DNA of 64,000 bases from contig CAJUTU010000010.1 in the NCBI GenBank assembly GCA_910589385.1, forward strand, positions 36,836-100,835. The letters run 5' to 3'. Source of the DNA: an uncultured Lachnospiraceae bacterium (GTDB lineage Bacteria; Bacillota; Clostridia; Lachnospirales; Lachnospiraceae). Position 1 is the stretch's first letter. Each line of letters starts with the position of its first letter. A program made the position numbers and the translations under genes. Below are positions 37,339-46,777 of this stretch, in pieces. Under the pieces are notes generated by a model. It was not told the origin of the DNA. It made no database searches and was given only the letters and a program-made list of their open reading frames with translations.

Positions 37339-38697
37339 ATGGGTAAAGAAGCAGCAAGCTCAATATCACAGGAATTATTCAAGATTGACGGGAAACCGTC
37401 AGCAGCACAGGCGCTTCCGCTGGCGCTGCAGCATGTGGTGGCGATGATCGTCGGATGTGTCACTCCGGCTATCATCGTAGCAGGTGTGGCAGGGCTTTCT
37501 TCAGAAGATTCGATCATATTGATCCAGGCAGCTCTGGTCATGTCTGCGTTGACTACGTTCATCCAGTTGTTTCCTCTGGTCAAGAACGGGCCAGTCGCCA
37601 TCGGCTCAGGACTTCCGGTTATCATGGGCATCAGTTTTGCCTATGTGCCGACCATGCAGGCGATCGCAGGAGATTTTAATATCGCAACTATTTTGGGGGC
37701 TCAGATCGTGGGCGGTATCGTCGCGATCATTGTGGGAACTTTCATCAAGCAGATCAGGAAGTTTTTTCCGCCCCTTATCACCGGAACGGTTGTATTTGCC
37801 ATCGGGCTTTCTCTGTACCCGACCGCGATCAACTATATGGCGGGCGGCACAGGAAGTTCTTCCTATGGATCCTGGCAAAACTGGCTGGTTGCGATCATTA
37901 CATTGATCGTTGTTACAACATTGAACCATTATGGAAAGGGAATCTGGAAATTATCTTCCATATTAATCGGGATTATTGTGGGGTATATCGTGGCGCTGGT
38001 ATTCGGGATGGTTGACTTTTCATCTGTTGCATCTGCCACTTTCTTCCAGCTGCCCCGGCCGCTGCATTTTGGGATTGAATTTGAACCTTCATCCTGTGTA
38101 GCGATCGGCGTCCTGTTTGCTATCAATTCAATCCAGGCGATCGGGGATTTTTCAGCGACAACGACAGGCGGCCTGGACCGGATGCCTACGGACGAAGAGT
38201 TGAACGGCGGTATTGTAGCCTATGGTATCAGCAATATTTTCTGTGCCTTCTTCGGCGGACTTCCGACCGCTACATACAGCCAGAACGTGGGGATCGTATC
38301 ATCTACAAAGGTAGTGGCAAGAAGGGTATTTGCATCGGCAGCAGGAATCCTTCTGGTGGCAGGGCTGATCCCGAAGTTTTCTTCCATTCTGACAACAATT
38401 CCCTCCTGTGTGCTTGGAGGCGCTACCGTATCTGTATTCGCATCCATTGCAATGACTGGTGTGAAGCTGATCACAGCATCTCCGATGAATTACAGGAACA
38501 CGACGATCGTAGGACTTGCGATCGCACTGGGAATGGGAATTACTCAGGCGAATGCGGCGCTGGCATCTTTCCCGGCATGGGTGACCACAATTTTTGGAAA
38601 ATCTCCGGTCGTGCTGGCAACCATTGTAGCAATCCTTCTGAATCTGGTACTCCCGAAGGAGATGGAACTTACGGAAGTGGAGAAACATGTGGAATGA
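37339..38697 (+). CDS. Xanthine/uric acid permease (NCS2 family)
   Basis: A 452-residue membrane transporter of the nucleobase:cation symporter-2 family, with about 12-14 hydrophobic segments. The substrate motif region reads GGLPTATYSQNVGIVSSTKV, close to the xanthine/urate subgroup (PbuX, PucJK, UacT). It should bring xanthine and/or uric acid into the cell for the SsnA/YgfK/Xdh set encoded next. The ATG has two AAGGAG-like sites upstream. It is the first gene of the plus-strand purine operon, behind a long leader. Confidence 0.93.
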   Translation: MGKEAASSISQELFKIDGKPSAAQALPLALQHVVAMIVGCVTPAIIVAGVAGLSSEDSIILIQAALVMSALTTFIQLFPLVKNGPVAIGSGLPVIMGISFAYVPTMQAIAGDFNIATILGAQIVGGIVAIIVGTFIKQIRKFFPPLITGTVVFAIGLSLYPTAINYMAGGTGSSSYGSWQNWLVAIITLIVVTTLNHYGKGIWKLSSILIGIIVGYIVALVFGMVDFSSVASATFFQLPRPLHFGIEFEPSSCVAIGVLFAINSIQAIGDFSATTTGGLDRMPTDEELNGGIVAYGISNIFCAFFGGLPTATYSQNVGIVSSTKVVARRVFASAAGILLVAGLIPKFSSILTTIPSCVLGGATVSVFASIAMTGVKLITASPMNYRNTTIVGLAIALGMGITQANAALASFPAWVTTIFGKSPVVLATIVAILLNLVLPKEMELTEVEKHVE

Positions 38698-38754
38698 TCG
38701 GGCAGCAATGAAAACGCCCCTTTCCATGGGGGACATGAATTACATAGTATGTGG

Positions 38755-38780
38755 AAAAGCTGCCGCAGGCAGGCTTTTTC
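38755..38780 (+). promoter_or_regulatory. Hairpin with T-run between permease and ssnA
   Basis: AAAAGCTGCC pairs with GGCAGGCTTTT around the loop GCA, ending in TTTTT. It may act as a partial terminator or attenuator that sets the ssnA-to-permease ratio. Confidence 0.55.
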
Positions 38781-38820
38781 ATACTTTCATACATTAGAAA
38801 ATAAAAAAGGAGGCTGTAAC

Positions 38821-40152
38821 ATGTTAGTAATAGGAAATGGAAAACTCGTTACCAGAGACAGCGCTCTTCCATATATTGAGAATGGCGCGGTGGCAATCGA
38901 GGGTACAAAGATTGCGGAAGTGGGCACGACGGCCAAACTGAAAGAAAAATATAAGGATGCAGAATATATTGACACAAAGAACGGCGTCATCATGCCTGCA
39001 TTTATCAATACACACGAGCATATTTACAGCGCAATGGCAAGAGGGCTCAGCATCAAAGGCTATAATCCGAAAGGATTTCTTGACATTCTGGACGGCCAGT
39101 GGTGGACCATTGACAGGAGTCTTACTCTGGAGCAGACCAGATACAGCGCCATGGATACTATGATATCCTGCATCCGCAACGGTGTCACGACGATTTTTGA
39201 CCACCATGCAAGCTTTGGGCATATCAAGGACAGCCTGTTTACCATTGCCGATGTGGCAAAAGAGCTGGGAATCCGCTCCTGCCTGTGCTATGAGGTGTCT
39301 GACAGGGACGGCATGGATAAGGCAAAAGAAGCGGTGATGGAAAATGCGGAATTTATCCGTTATGCGCTGAAGGACGATTCGGATATGCTGGCCGGAATGA
39401 TGGGAATGCATGCGCAGTTTACGATTTCCGATGCAACGATGGAATTGGCGGCGGCAAATAAACCGGATGAAGTGGGATACCATATCCATGTGGCTGAGGG
39501 GATCGAAGACCTTCACGACTGCCTGAAAAAGTATGGCAAACGGATCGTGGACCGGCTGATGGACTGGAACATTCTGGGAGAAAAGACACTGCTCGGACAT
39601 TGTATTTATATCAATTCCCACGAGATGGACCTGGTGAAGGATACCAATACGATGGTCGTACATAACCCGGAATCCAACATGGGCAATGCCTGCGGATGTC
39701 CGCCGACCATGGAACTGGTACACAGAGGGATCTTGGCAGGGCTTGGAACAGACGGGTATACCCATGACATGACAGAATCCTTTAAGGTGGCAAATGTACT
39801 CCACAAGCATCATCTGTGTGACGCGAATGCCGCATGGGGAGAAGTTCCGAAGATGCTGTTTGAGAACAACGCGGCCATCGCGAACCGCTATTTCAAAGCG
39901 CCTCTGGGAGTCTTGAAGGAAGGCGCAGCAGCAGATGTGATCGTGGTTGATTATGATCCGCCGACATATCTGGATGAAAATAACATTAACGGACATATCC
40001 TGTTCGGCATGACAGGAAGAGACGTAGTGACCACAGTCGGAAACGGAAAAGTCCTGATGAAAAACCGGGAAGTCCAGGTTGTAGATGTGGAAGAAGCTAT
40101 GGCAAAATGCAGGGAAGAATCTGCAAAACTTTGGAAGAGCATTAACGGTTAG
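38821..40152 (+). CDS. ssnA: Putative aminohydrolase SsnA
   Basis: A 443-residue amidohydrolase-superfamily enzyme related to guanine deaminase and chlorohydrolases. Metal ligands are the HxH in NTHEHIYSA, His in GYHIHVAEG, His in LLGHCIY and Asp in GLGTDGYTHD. It probably deaminates or hydrolyses a purine-ring intermediate in the cytoplasm; the exact reaction is not settled. ATG 38821 follows AAAAAGGAGG, while the frame starts earlier at 38749 without a ribosome site. It lies between the permease and ygfK, as in other purine islands. Confidence 0.92.
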   Translation: MLVIGNGKLVTRDSALPYIENGAVAIEGTKIAEVGTTAKLKEKYKDAEYIDTKNGVIMPAFINTHEHIYSAMARGLSIKGYNPKGFLDILDGQWWTIDRSLTLEQTRYSAMDTMISCIRNGVTTIFDHHASFGHIKDSLFTIADVAKELGIRSCLCYEVSDRDGMDKAKEAVMENAEFIRYALKDDSDMLAGMMGMHAQFTISDATMELAAANKPDEVGYHIHVAEGIEDLHDCLKKYGKRIVDRLMDWNILGEKTLLGHCIYINSHEMDLVKDTNTMVVHNPESNMGNACGCPPTMELVHRGILAGLGTDGYTHDMTESFKVANVLHKHHLCDANAAWGEVPKMLFENNAAIANRYFKAPLGVLKEGAAADVIVVDYDPPTYLDENNINGHILFGMTGRDVVTTVGNGKVLMKNREVQVVDVEEAMAKCREESAKLWKSING

Positions 40153-40162
40153 ACAATAGAAC

Positions 40163-40204
40163 AGCGGAAGTGCCGCCTGTATAGGCGCACAGGCGCTCTT
40201 CCGC
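40163..40204 (+). promoter_or_regulatory. Intercistronic hairpin between ssnA and ygfK
   Basis: GCGGAAG near 40163 pairs with CTTCCGC ending at 40204, with inner GCC/GGC pairs. There is no proper T-run, so it is not a clear terminator. Confidence 0.5.
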
Positions 40205-40224
40205 AAAATTAGGAGGAAGAAAAT

Positions 40225-43209
40225 ATGAGCGATATTATGAGTTGTATACCGTTTGAACAGTTGTTGGACTGGATCCGGACGGAGCATGACGAAAAAGGTT
40301 CCGTATTTGGAGTACGCAGGCCTTATGTGGCAGACCCTGCCAAGGCACAGACCATCTTTAACAGAAAATTAGAGACACCGATCGGGCCGGCGGCCGGACC
40401 GAACAGCCAGCTTGCACAGAATATTGTAGCATCCTATTATGCAGGGAGCCGTTTCTTTGAACTGAAAACCGTGCAGATCATGGACGGCGCGGAACTGGCG
40501 GCATGTGTAAATAAGCCTTGTATCCTGGCGGAAGATGAGTGCTACAACTGCGAATGGTCCACAGAGCTTTATGTGCCCCAGGCCCAGGAGGAATACATCA
40601 AGGCATGGTTCCTGCTTGCGTTTGTGGCAAAGGAATACGGACTTGGAAGTATGGACGGCTATCAGTTCAACATCAGCGTCGGTTATGACCTAAAGGGCAT
40701 CAAATCCGAGAAGATCGATACCTTTATTGAGAGCATGAAAAATGCGGAGCAGACAGAAACTTTCAGACATTGCAAAGAAGTGCTTCTTGCCCATGCGGAA
40801 GAATTCCGGAATGTGACAAAGGAAGACATCGAAAGCATTTCTCCGCTGATCTGTAATTCGGCGACGATCTCTACGCTGCATGGATGCCCTCCGCAGGAAA
40901 TCGAGAGCATTGCGACCTATCTTCTGACCGAGAAGAAGATCAACACGTTTATCAAATGTAATCCGACGCTTCTGGGTTATGAGTTTGCCCGGGAGACCAT
41001 GGACGAGATGGGATATGACTATGTTGCGTTTGGAAGGTTCCACTTTGACGACGACCTGCAGTATGTGGACGCAGTTCCTATGCTCCAGAGGCTGATGAAT
41101 CTGGCGGCTGAAAAGAATCTGGAATTCGGCGTGAAGATCACCAATACGTTCCCGGTAGATGTCAAGGCAAACGAGCTTCCAAGTGAAGAGATGTATATGT
41201 CCGGAAAATCACTGTATCCATTATCCATCTCTGTAGCTGCAAAGCTTTCAAGAGATTTTGGCGGAGAACTCCGGATTGCATATTCCGGTGGGGCAGACGC
41301 GTTTAATATTGAAAAAATCGTTGGAACAGGTGTATGGCCGGTAACGGTTGCTACTACCATTTTGAAACCGGGCGGATATCAGCGTCTGAAACAGATGGCA
41401 GAACAATTGGATGCCATGGGCATGAAGCCGTTTAAAGGCATTGACGTAGAAGCCCTCAATAAACTGGCGGCAGACGCGGTAAGCGACCCACATCATGTGA
41501 AGCCTGCGAAGATTCCGGCATCCAGAAAATCCAATGAGAGAGTTCCGCTTCTGGACTGCTATACGGCTCCCTGTGAGGATGCATGTCCGATCCATCAGGA
41601 GATCACGACTTATGTACGTCTTGCAGGAGAAGGAAAATATGAAGATGCCTTCAAAGTTATTTTGAATAAGAACGCGCTGCCGTTTATCACAGGCACGATC
41701 TGCGCGCATGGATGCCAGAGTCATTGTAACCGTACGTTCTACGAGACTTCGGTCCAGATCCGTGACACAAAGCTGGAATGCGCCAAGAACGCTTATGACG
41801 CAGTGATCGATCAGGTTGCGGTTACAGGAAACTGCAGCAAGAAGGTTGCGGTTGTAGGCGGAGGCCCGTCAGGGATGGCTGCGGCATATTATCTTGCAAG
41901 AGCCGGCGCGGAGGTTACGCTTTATGAGAAGCGCGACAGGCTGGGCGGCGTAGTAAGCGCCATTATCCCGGATTTCAGGATTGGCGACAGTGTGATCGAC
42001 AAGGATGTATCTCTGCTTCGGAAACTTGGCGTGAATATTCTAACAAAAACAGAGGCTCCGGCCGTAAGTGAATTGAAGAAAGCGTATGATGACGTGGTCC
42101 TGGCAGTGGGCGCTTACAAACGGGGCGAATTGAAGCTGGAAGGCGGCGAAGCTGTAAACGCGCTTGCATTTTTGGAAGAGTTTAATGAAAAGAAAGGCAA
42201 GGTAGACCTGGGTAAAAATGTTGTCGTTATCGGCGGCGGAAATACGGCGATGGATACGGCAAGATCAGCAAAACGGTGTGAAGGCGTGGAGCATGTGTAT
42301 CTGGTATACCGCAGGACGAAACGCTATATGCCTGCCGACGAGCATGAACTGCTTCTGGCTCTTGAGGATGGCGTGGAGTTTGAAGAACTCCTGGCTCCGG
42401 TGAAGTTAGAAGGAGGAAAGCTGGTCTGCAAGGTGACGAAACTGGGAGAACCGGACGCATCCGGCCGTGCCGGAGTGATCGAGACAGAAGAAACCATTTC
42501 CATCCCGGCAGATACTGTGATCGCGGCAGTGGGTGAAAAAGCGCCTGCGGATTATTATGAGGCAAATGGACTGAATGTGGATGAGCGCGGACGTGTGAAG
42601 GTCAGCAAGACTCTGGAAAGCAGCGTGGAGGGCGTGTATGTAGTGGGAGACGGCCTGTTTGGCCCATCTCTGGTAGTTAAGGGTATGGCAAATGCGCTGA
42701 CTGCTGCAGAGGCAATCGTCGGAGCTCCGGTCACAGGTGATATGAGCGAACCGGCGGACGTGGATTCTATTTACCAGAAGAAAGGAATCCTGGCGGAGCC
42801 GGATGGAGGCAAAGAGGCGAATCGCTGCCTGGGCTGTTCAACAGTATGTGAAAATTGCGTGGATGTATGTCCGAACCGCGCCAATATCTCGATCAAAGTA
42901 CCGGGTATGGAAAAAGCGCAGGTGATCCATGTGGATTATATGTGTAATGAGTGCGGTAACTGTAAAGTATTCTGCCCATATGCAAGCGCACCATATCTTG
43001 ACAAATTTACGTTATTTGCCAATGAAAAGGATATGGCAGACAGCAAGAATGACGGGTTTGCAGTCTTGAACCGGGATGCTCTGGAGTGTAAAGTCAGGTT
43101 TATCGGTAAAGAGGTTATCTGGAAGAAGGGTGATAACGGAAATGTTCCGGAAGGACTGGCGAAGCTGATAGAAGCCGTATGCGCGGACTATAGCTATTTA
43201 ATCAAATAA
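40225..43209 (+). CDS. ygfK: YgfK, NAD(P)H/Fe-S oxidoreductase (putative selenate reductase subunit)
   Basis: A 994-residue multidomain protein. The N-terminal about 430 residues form a TIM-barrel-like region related to dihydropyrimidine dehydrogenase. A Cys-rich segment follows (APCEDACPIHQEI, CAHGCQSHC), then an FAD site near residue 541 (VVGGGPSGMAAAYYLA), an NAD(P) site near 666 (VIGGGNTAMDTA) and C-terminal 4Fe-4S motifs near 870-920 (CNECGNCKVFCPY). The name selenate reductase is historical. Its presence with Xdh in purine islands suggests it exchanges electrons with the hydroxylase or reduces a purine intermediate. An AGGAGG site precedes the ATG. Confidence 0.93.
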   Translation: MSDIMSCIPFEQLLDWIRTEHDEKGSVFGVRRPYVADPAKAQTIFNRKLETPIGPAAGPNSQLAQNIVASYYAGSRFFELKTVQIMDGAELAACVNKPCILAEDECYNCEWSTELYVPQAQEEYIKAWFLLAFVAKEYGLGSMDGYQFNISVGYDLKGIKSEKIDTFIESMKNAEQTETFRHCKEVLLAHAEEFRNVTKEDIESISPLICNSATISTLHGCPPQEIESIATYLLTEKKINTFIKCNPTLLGYEFARETMDEMGYDYVAFGRFHFDDDLQYVDAVPMLQRLMNLAAEKNLEFGVKITNTFPVDVKANELPSEEMYMSGKSLYPLSISVAAKLSRDFGGELRIAYSGGADAFNIEKIVGTGVWPVTVATTILKPGGYQRLKQMAEQLDAMGMKPFKGIDVEALNKLAADAVSDPHHVKPAKIPASRKSNERVPLLDCYTAPCEDACPIHQEITTYVRLAGEGKYEDAFKVILNKNALPFITGTICAHGCQSHCNRTFYETSVQIRDTKLECAKNAYDAVIDQVAVTGNCSKKVAVVGGGPSGMAAAYYLARAGAEVTLYEKRDRLGGVVSAIIPDFRIGDSVIDKDVSLLRKLGVNILTKTEAPAVSELKKAYDDVVLAVGAYKRGELKLEGGEAVNALAFLEEFNEKKGKVDLGKNVVVIGGGNTAMDTARSAKRCEGVEHVYLVYRRTKRYMPADEHELLLALEDGVEFEELLAPVKLEGGKLVCKVTKLGEPDASGRAGVIETEETISIPADTVIAAVGEKAPADYYEANGLNVDERGRVKVSKTLESSVEGVYVVGDGLFGPSLVVKGMANALTAAEAIVGAPVTGDMSEPADVDSIYQKKGILAEPDGGKEANRCLGCSTVCENCVDVCPNRANISIKVPGMEKAQVIHVDYMCNECGNCKVFCPYASAPYLDKFTLFANEKDMADSKNDGFAVLNRDALECKVRFIGKEVIWKKGDNGNVPEGLAKLIEAVCADYSYLIK

Positions 43210-43223
43210 GAGGCTTGGGATGA

Positions 43224-43264
43224 AGCCATGCACAGGATGTATATAGATGCTCTTGTGCATGGCT
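43224..43264 (+). promoter_or_regulatory. Intercistronic hairpin between ygfK and yqeB
   Basis: AGCCATGCACA (43224-43234) pairs perfectly with TGTGCATGGCT (43254-43264) over a 19-nt loop, without T-run. It is probably an mRNA stability element. Confidence 0.55.
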
Positions 43265-43319
43265 GTCAGACAATATAGTGGTATGGCAGAAAATTCAGAC
43301 AGAGAGGCAGGAGCACAAA

Positions 43320-44096
43320 GTGAAAGTATTGATTAAGGGAGCCGGAGATCTGGCCAGTGGAATTGCATATGAATTTTGGCTTGCAGGGCATCAGGTTCTG
43401 ATGACGGATATCGAAGTCCCTCTTGCTGTTAGAAGGATGGTGTCTTTCTCACGCGCGGTTTACGAGAGGGAAACACAGGTGGAAAAGGCAAAAGGGGTTC
43501 TGGTACGGAACCTGGAAGAGGCTCTTGCGGCAATGGAAACAGGACATATTGCGGTCATTGTAGACGAGAAAGCGAGGATCCGGGAGGAGTACAGGCCGGA
43601 TATCCTGATCGACAGCATTATGGCAAAGAGAAATATTGGCACTTCCATGGCTGACGCGCCTGTGGTGATCGGGATTGGCCCAGGTTTCACGGCGGGATCC
43701 GACTGCCACTATGTGATCGAGACACAGAGAGGCCCGTCTCTGGGTCATGTGATCCGGGAGGGCAGCGCAATCCCCAATACGGGAATCCCCGGGGAGATTG
43801 CCGGATATACGATCGAGCGTCTGATCAAAGCGTCAGCTTCGGGGGAAATAGAACCGGCAGCCCAAATTGGCGACCTGGTAAAAAAAGGACAGGTGGTGGC
43901 AGTGACAGGGGGCGTCCCGGTCTATGCACAGATGTCGGGTATTGTCCGGGGGATGCTCCAAAAAGGCGTCCATGTGGAAAAAGGGCTCAAGATCGGCGAT
44001 ATTGATGCCAGGGAGAAAAAAGAGTTGTGTTATACCATATCAGATAAGGCAAGAAAGATAGGCAGAGGCGCCATGGAGGCGGCTTTGGAGAAATGA
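43320..44096 (+). CDS. yqeB: YqeB/EF2563-family selenium-dependent molybdenum hydroxylase accessory protein
   Basis: A 258-residue protein starting at GTG (AGGAG lies 7 bases upstream). The N-terminus VLIKGAGDLASGIAYEFWLAG forms a Rossmann-like fold. The family is found only beside selenium-dependent molybdenum hydroxylases and is required for their activation in enterococci, probably in building or inserting the labile selenium ligand on the molybdenum. It sits between ygfK and the hydroxylase gene, in agreement with that role. Confidence 0.9.
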   Translation: MKVLIKGAGDLASGIAYEFWLAGHQVLMTDIEVPLAVRRMVSFSRAVYERETQVEKAKGVLVRNLEEALAAMETGHIAVIVDEKARIREEYRPDILIDSIMAKRNIGTSMADAPVVIGIGPGFTAGSDCHYVIETQRGPSLGHVIREGSAIPNTGIPGEIAGYTIERLIKASASGEIEPAAQIGDLVKKGQVVAVTGGVPVYAQMSGIVRGMLQKGVHVEKGLKIGDIDAREKKELCYTISDKARKIGRGAMEAALEK

Positions 44097-44189
44097 TTAT
44101 GAGAGCGCTCCTAAAAAGAAAAGCCGCATGTACCTATATGACCGGCTTACCAGGAACGCTCTATCAGACAAAGAAGGTGAGATTTAAAA

Positions 44190-46772
44190 ATGTATACATT
44201 TGTAGTGAATGGAAAGTCCGTGACAACGGATAAGAGGCAGTCTCTGCTCCGGTTTCTCAGAGACGAACTGCATCTCACTTCTGTCAAGGACGGGTGCAGC
44301 CAGGGAGCCTGTGGCGCATGTACCGTGATTATAGACGGTGTAACCTGCAAAGCCTGTGTTCCCACAACGGACCGGCTGGAGGGAAAGAATGTCCTGACTG
44401 TGGAGGGATTAAGCGACTGGGAATCTAAAGTCTTTACCTATGCATACGGGGAGGCAGGAGCCGTGCAGTGTGGGTTCTGTATTCCGGGGATGGTCATGTG
44501 TACAAAGGCATTGCTGGATGTCAATCCGGATCCTACAGAAGAGGAAATACGATATGCCCTGCGCAACAATTACTGCCGCTGTACCGGATATGTCAAGATT
44601 ATTGCCGCAGTGAAGCTTTCGGCAAAAATACTGCGGGAAGGCGTAATTCCTGAGAAGGGTGCAGACGACTGGAAAGTCGGATCCCGTGTACACCGGCTGG
44701 ACGTAGAAGAGAAGGTGCTTGGTTACGGAAAATATCCGGATGATTTTTATATGGAAGGAATGTGCTATGGTTCTGCCCTTAGAAGCAAATATCCACGAGC
44801 TAGAGTGCTTTCTATCGATATTTCAAAAGCAAAAGCGCTGCCGGGAGTGGTTGCTGTCTTAACGGCAGAAGACATCCCGGGAGAGAATAAGATCGGTCAC
44901 TTAAAGCACGACCAGTATACCATGATTCCGGTAGGCGGGCTGACCCATTATCTGGGGGATGCGATCGCGCTGGTAGCGGCGGAGGATATGGAGACGGTCG
45001 AAAAGGCGAAAAAACTGATCAAGGTAGAATACGAGGTTCTTCCGGCTGTCCATAATATGAAAGAAGCGGCTGCCGCAGACGCGCAGAAAGTATTTGATGA
45101 AGAGGAATCCAATGTGCAGGCTTACAAACATGTAAGCCGGGGAAATGCATCAGAAGCAATCAAAAATGCAAAACATGTCATTTCCCATCATTTTGAGACT
45201 CCCTGGACGGAACATGCATTTTTGGAGCCGGAATGTGCGGTGGCATATATAGATGAAGACGGCGATGTGATGATCATCTCCACAGACCAGGATGCTTACT
45301 GTAGTTACCGTGAATGCAGTCTGATGCTGGGAACCGATAAGGTAAAGGCAGAAAACGCATTGGTGGGCGGTGGATTCGGCGGCAAAGAGGATATGACGGT
45401 TCAGCATCATGCGGCGCTGATCGCTTATCATACCAGACGTCCGGTGAAAGTCCGGCTGACCAGGGCGGAATCGCTTTTGATCCATCCGAAACGGCATCAT
45501 TTTGTTATGGACTTTACGATGGGATGTGACGAAGACGGAAAAATCATGGGAGTAAAAGCAAAGGTTGCTTCTGACACGGGAGCATTTGCTTCTCTGGGCG
45601 GCCCGGTACTGGAGCGTGCCTGCACCCATGCGGCGGGGCCGTACGCCTATGAGAATTTTGAGATCGAGGGAACCGCATATTATACAAATAATCCACCTGC
45701 AGGGGCGTTCCGCGGCTTTGGCGTTACACAGACCTGTTTTGCCACGGAGACGCTTTTAAATATGATGGCGGATGAAATCGGGATTACTCCATGGGAAATC
45801 CGCTACCGCAACGCCATCCGGCCGGGCGGCGTACTGCCAAACGGACAGATTGTGGACGAATCTACCGGACTGGTGGAAACGCTGGAGGCAGTGAAGGAAG
45901 AATATGATGCGGCAAGGGCGGCAGGGAAACCTGTAGGCCTGGCCTGCGCCATGAAGAACGCGGGGGTAGGAGTAGGGATTCCGGATACAGGCAGGGTAAA
46001 ATTAATCGTACAGGAAGATCAAAAGCTGCATATTTTTGCCGGCGCGTCCTGTATCGGTCAGGGTCTTGGGACCGTGCTGGTGCAGATGACCGTCAGCAAC
46101 ACGGATCTGAAACGTGAGGACATTGTCTATGAGCGCAGTAATACCTGGATCGCGCCGGATTCCGGGACCACTTCCGGCTCCAGGCAGACGTTGATCACCG
46201 GCGAGGCCTGCATGCGTGCATGCAGGAAGTTCATGGAGGCAAAGGCAGGAGGGAAAACCCTTGCAGACCTGGTGGGACAGGAATTCTATGGAGAATACCT
46301 TGCCAAGACAGACCCCTTGGGCGCAGATGTGCCAAACCCGGTTTCCCACGTAGCATATGGATATGCAACACAAATGTGCATTCTGGATGCAAAAACGAAA
46401 AAGATTGAGAAGATCGTTGCGGCCCATGATGTAGGAAAGGCTGTAAACCCGCTGTCCTGCGAAGGACAGATTGAGGGAGGCGTGGTCATGTCCATGGGAT
46501 ATGCGCTCCGTGAGAAATACCCGATTGACGGGAACTGCAAGCCTGTGGAGAAGTACGGTGCCCTGGGCTTGCTCCGTGCCCATGAGATTCCGGAGATTGA
46601 GGCAATCGTGATCGACAAGCCGGGCCTGAATGTTGCCTGCGGCGCGATCGGGATCGGAGAGATCACATCCATCCCGACGGCGCCCGCAATTACGGATGCC
46701 TATTATCGGCTGGATAAAGAACGTAGGTACAGCCTGCCCATATCCGGCACGCCATATAAGAAGGAGGGATGA
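44190..46772 (+). CDS. xdh: Selenium-dependent xanthine dehydrogenase, 2Fe-2S and Mo domains fused
   Basis: An 860-residue xanthine oxidase-family enzyme. Residues 1-80 form a plant-type 2Fe-2S domain (CSQGACGACTV), 80-155 a second 2Fe-2S helical domain (CGFCIPGMVMC, NNYCRCTGYVK), and about 165-860 the molybdopterin domains, including PAGAFRGFGVTQ and the catalytic Glu in GIGEITSIP. No FAD domain is present, so electrons must go to a partner such as YgfK or the polyferredoxin. With yqeB and selD nearby it is expected to carry labile selenium, and to oxidise xanthine or reduce uric acid. Length fits the Se-dependent type. Confidence 0.94.
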   Translation: MYTFVVNGKSVTTDKRQSLLRFLRDELHLTSVKDGCSQGACGACTVIIDGVTCKACVPTTDRLEGKNVLTVEGLSDWESKVFTYAYGEAGAVQCGFCIPGMVMCTKALLDVNPDPTEEEIRYALRNNYCRCTGYVKIIAAVKLSAKILREGVIPEKGADDWKVGSRVHRLDVEEKVLGYGKYPDDFYMEGMCYGSALRSKYPRARVLSIDISKAKALPGVVAVLTAEDIPGENKIGHLKHDQYTMIPVGGLTHYLGDAIALVAAEDMETVEKAKKLIKVEYEVLPAVHNMKEAAAADAQKVFDEEESNVQAYKHVSRGNASEAIKNAKHVISHHFETPWTEHAFLEPECAVAYIDEDGDVMIISTDQDAYCSYRECSLMLGTDKVKAENALVGGGFGGKEDMTVQHHAALIAYHTRRPVKVRLTRAESLLIHPKRHHFVMDFTMGCDEDGKIMGVKAKVASDTGAFASLGGPVLERACTHAAGPYAYENFEIEGTAYYTNNPPAGAFRGFGVTQTCFATETLLNMMADEIGITPWEIRYRNAIRPGGVLPNGQIVDESTGLVETLEAVKEEYDAARAAGKPVGLACAMKNAGVGVGIPDTGRVKLIVQEDQKLHIFAGASCIGQGLGTVLVQMTVSNTDLKREDIVYERSNTWIAPDSGTTSGSRQTLITGEACMRACRKFMEAKAGGKTLADLVGQEFYGEYLAKTDPLGADVPNPVSHVAYGYATQMCILDAKTKKIEKIVAAHDVGKAVNPLSCEGQIEGGVVMSMGYALREKYPIDGNCKPVEKYGALGLLRAHEIPEIEAIVIDKPGLNVACGAIGIGEITSIPTAPAITDAYYRLDKERRYSLPISGTPYKKEG

Positions 46773-46777
46773 TTACC

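Noticed and set aside
38824..40287. Long open reading frame on the minus strand opposite ssnA (about 487 residues)
   Set aside because: It mirrors the ssnA coding frame, has no ribosome site, and its composition (many His, Ile, Phe) looks like an antisense shadow.
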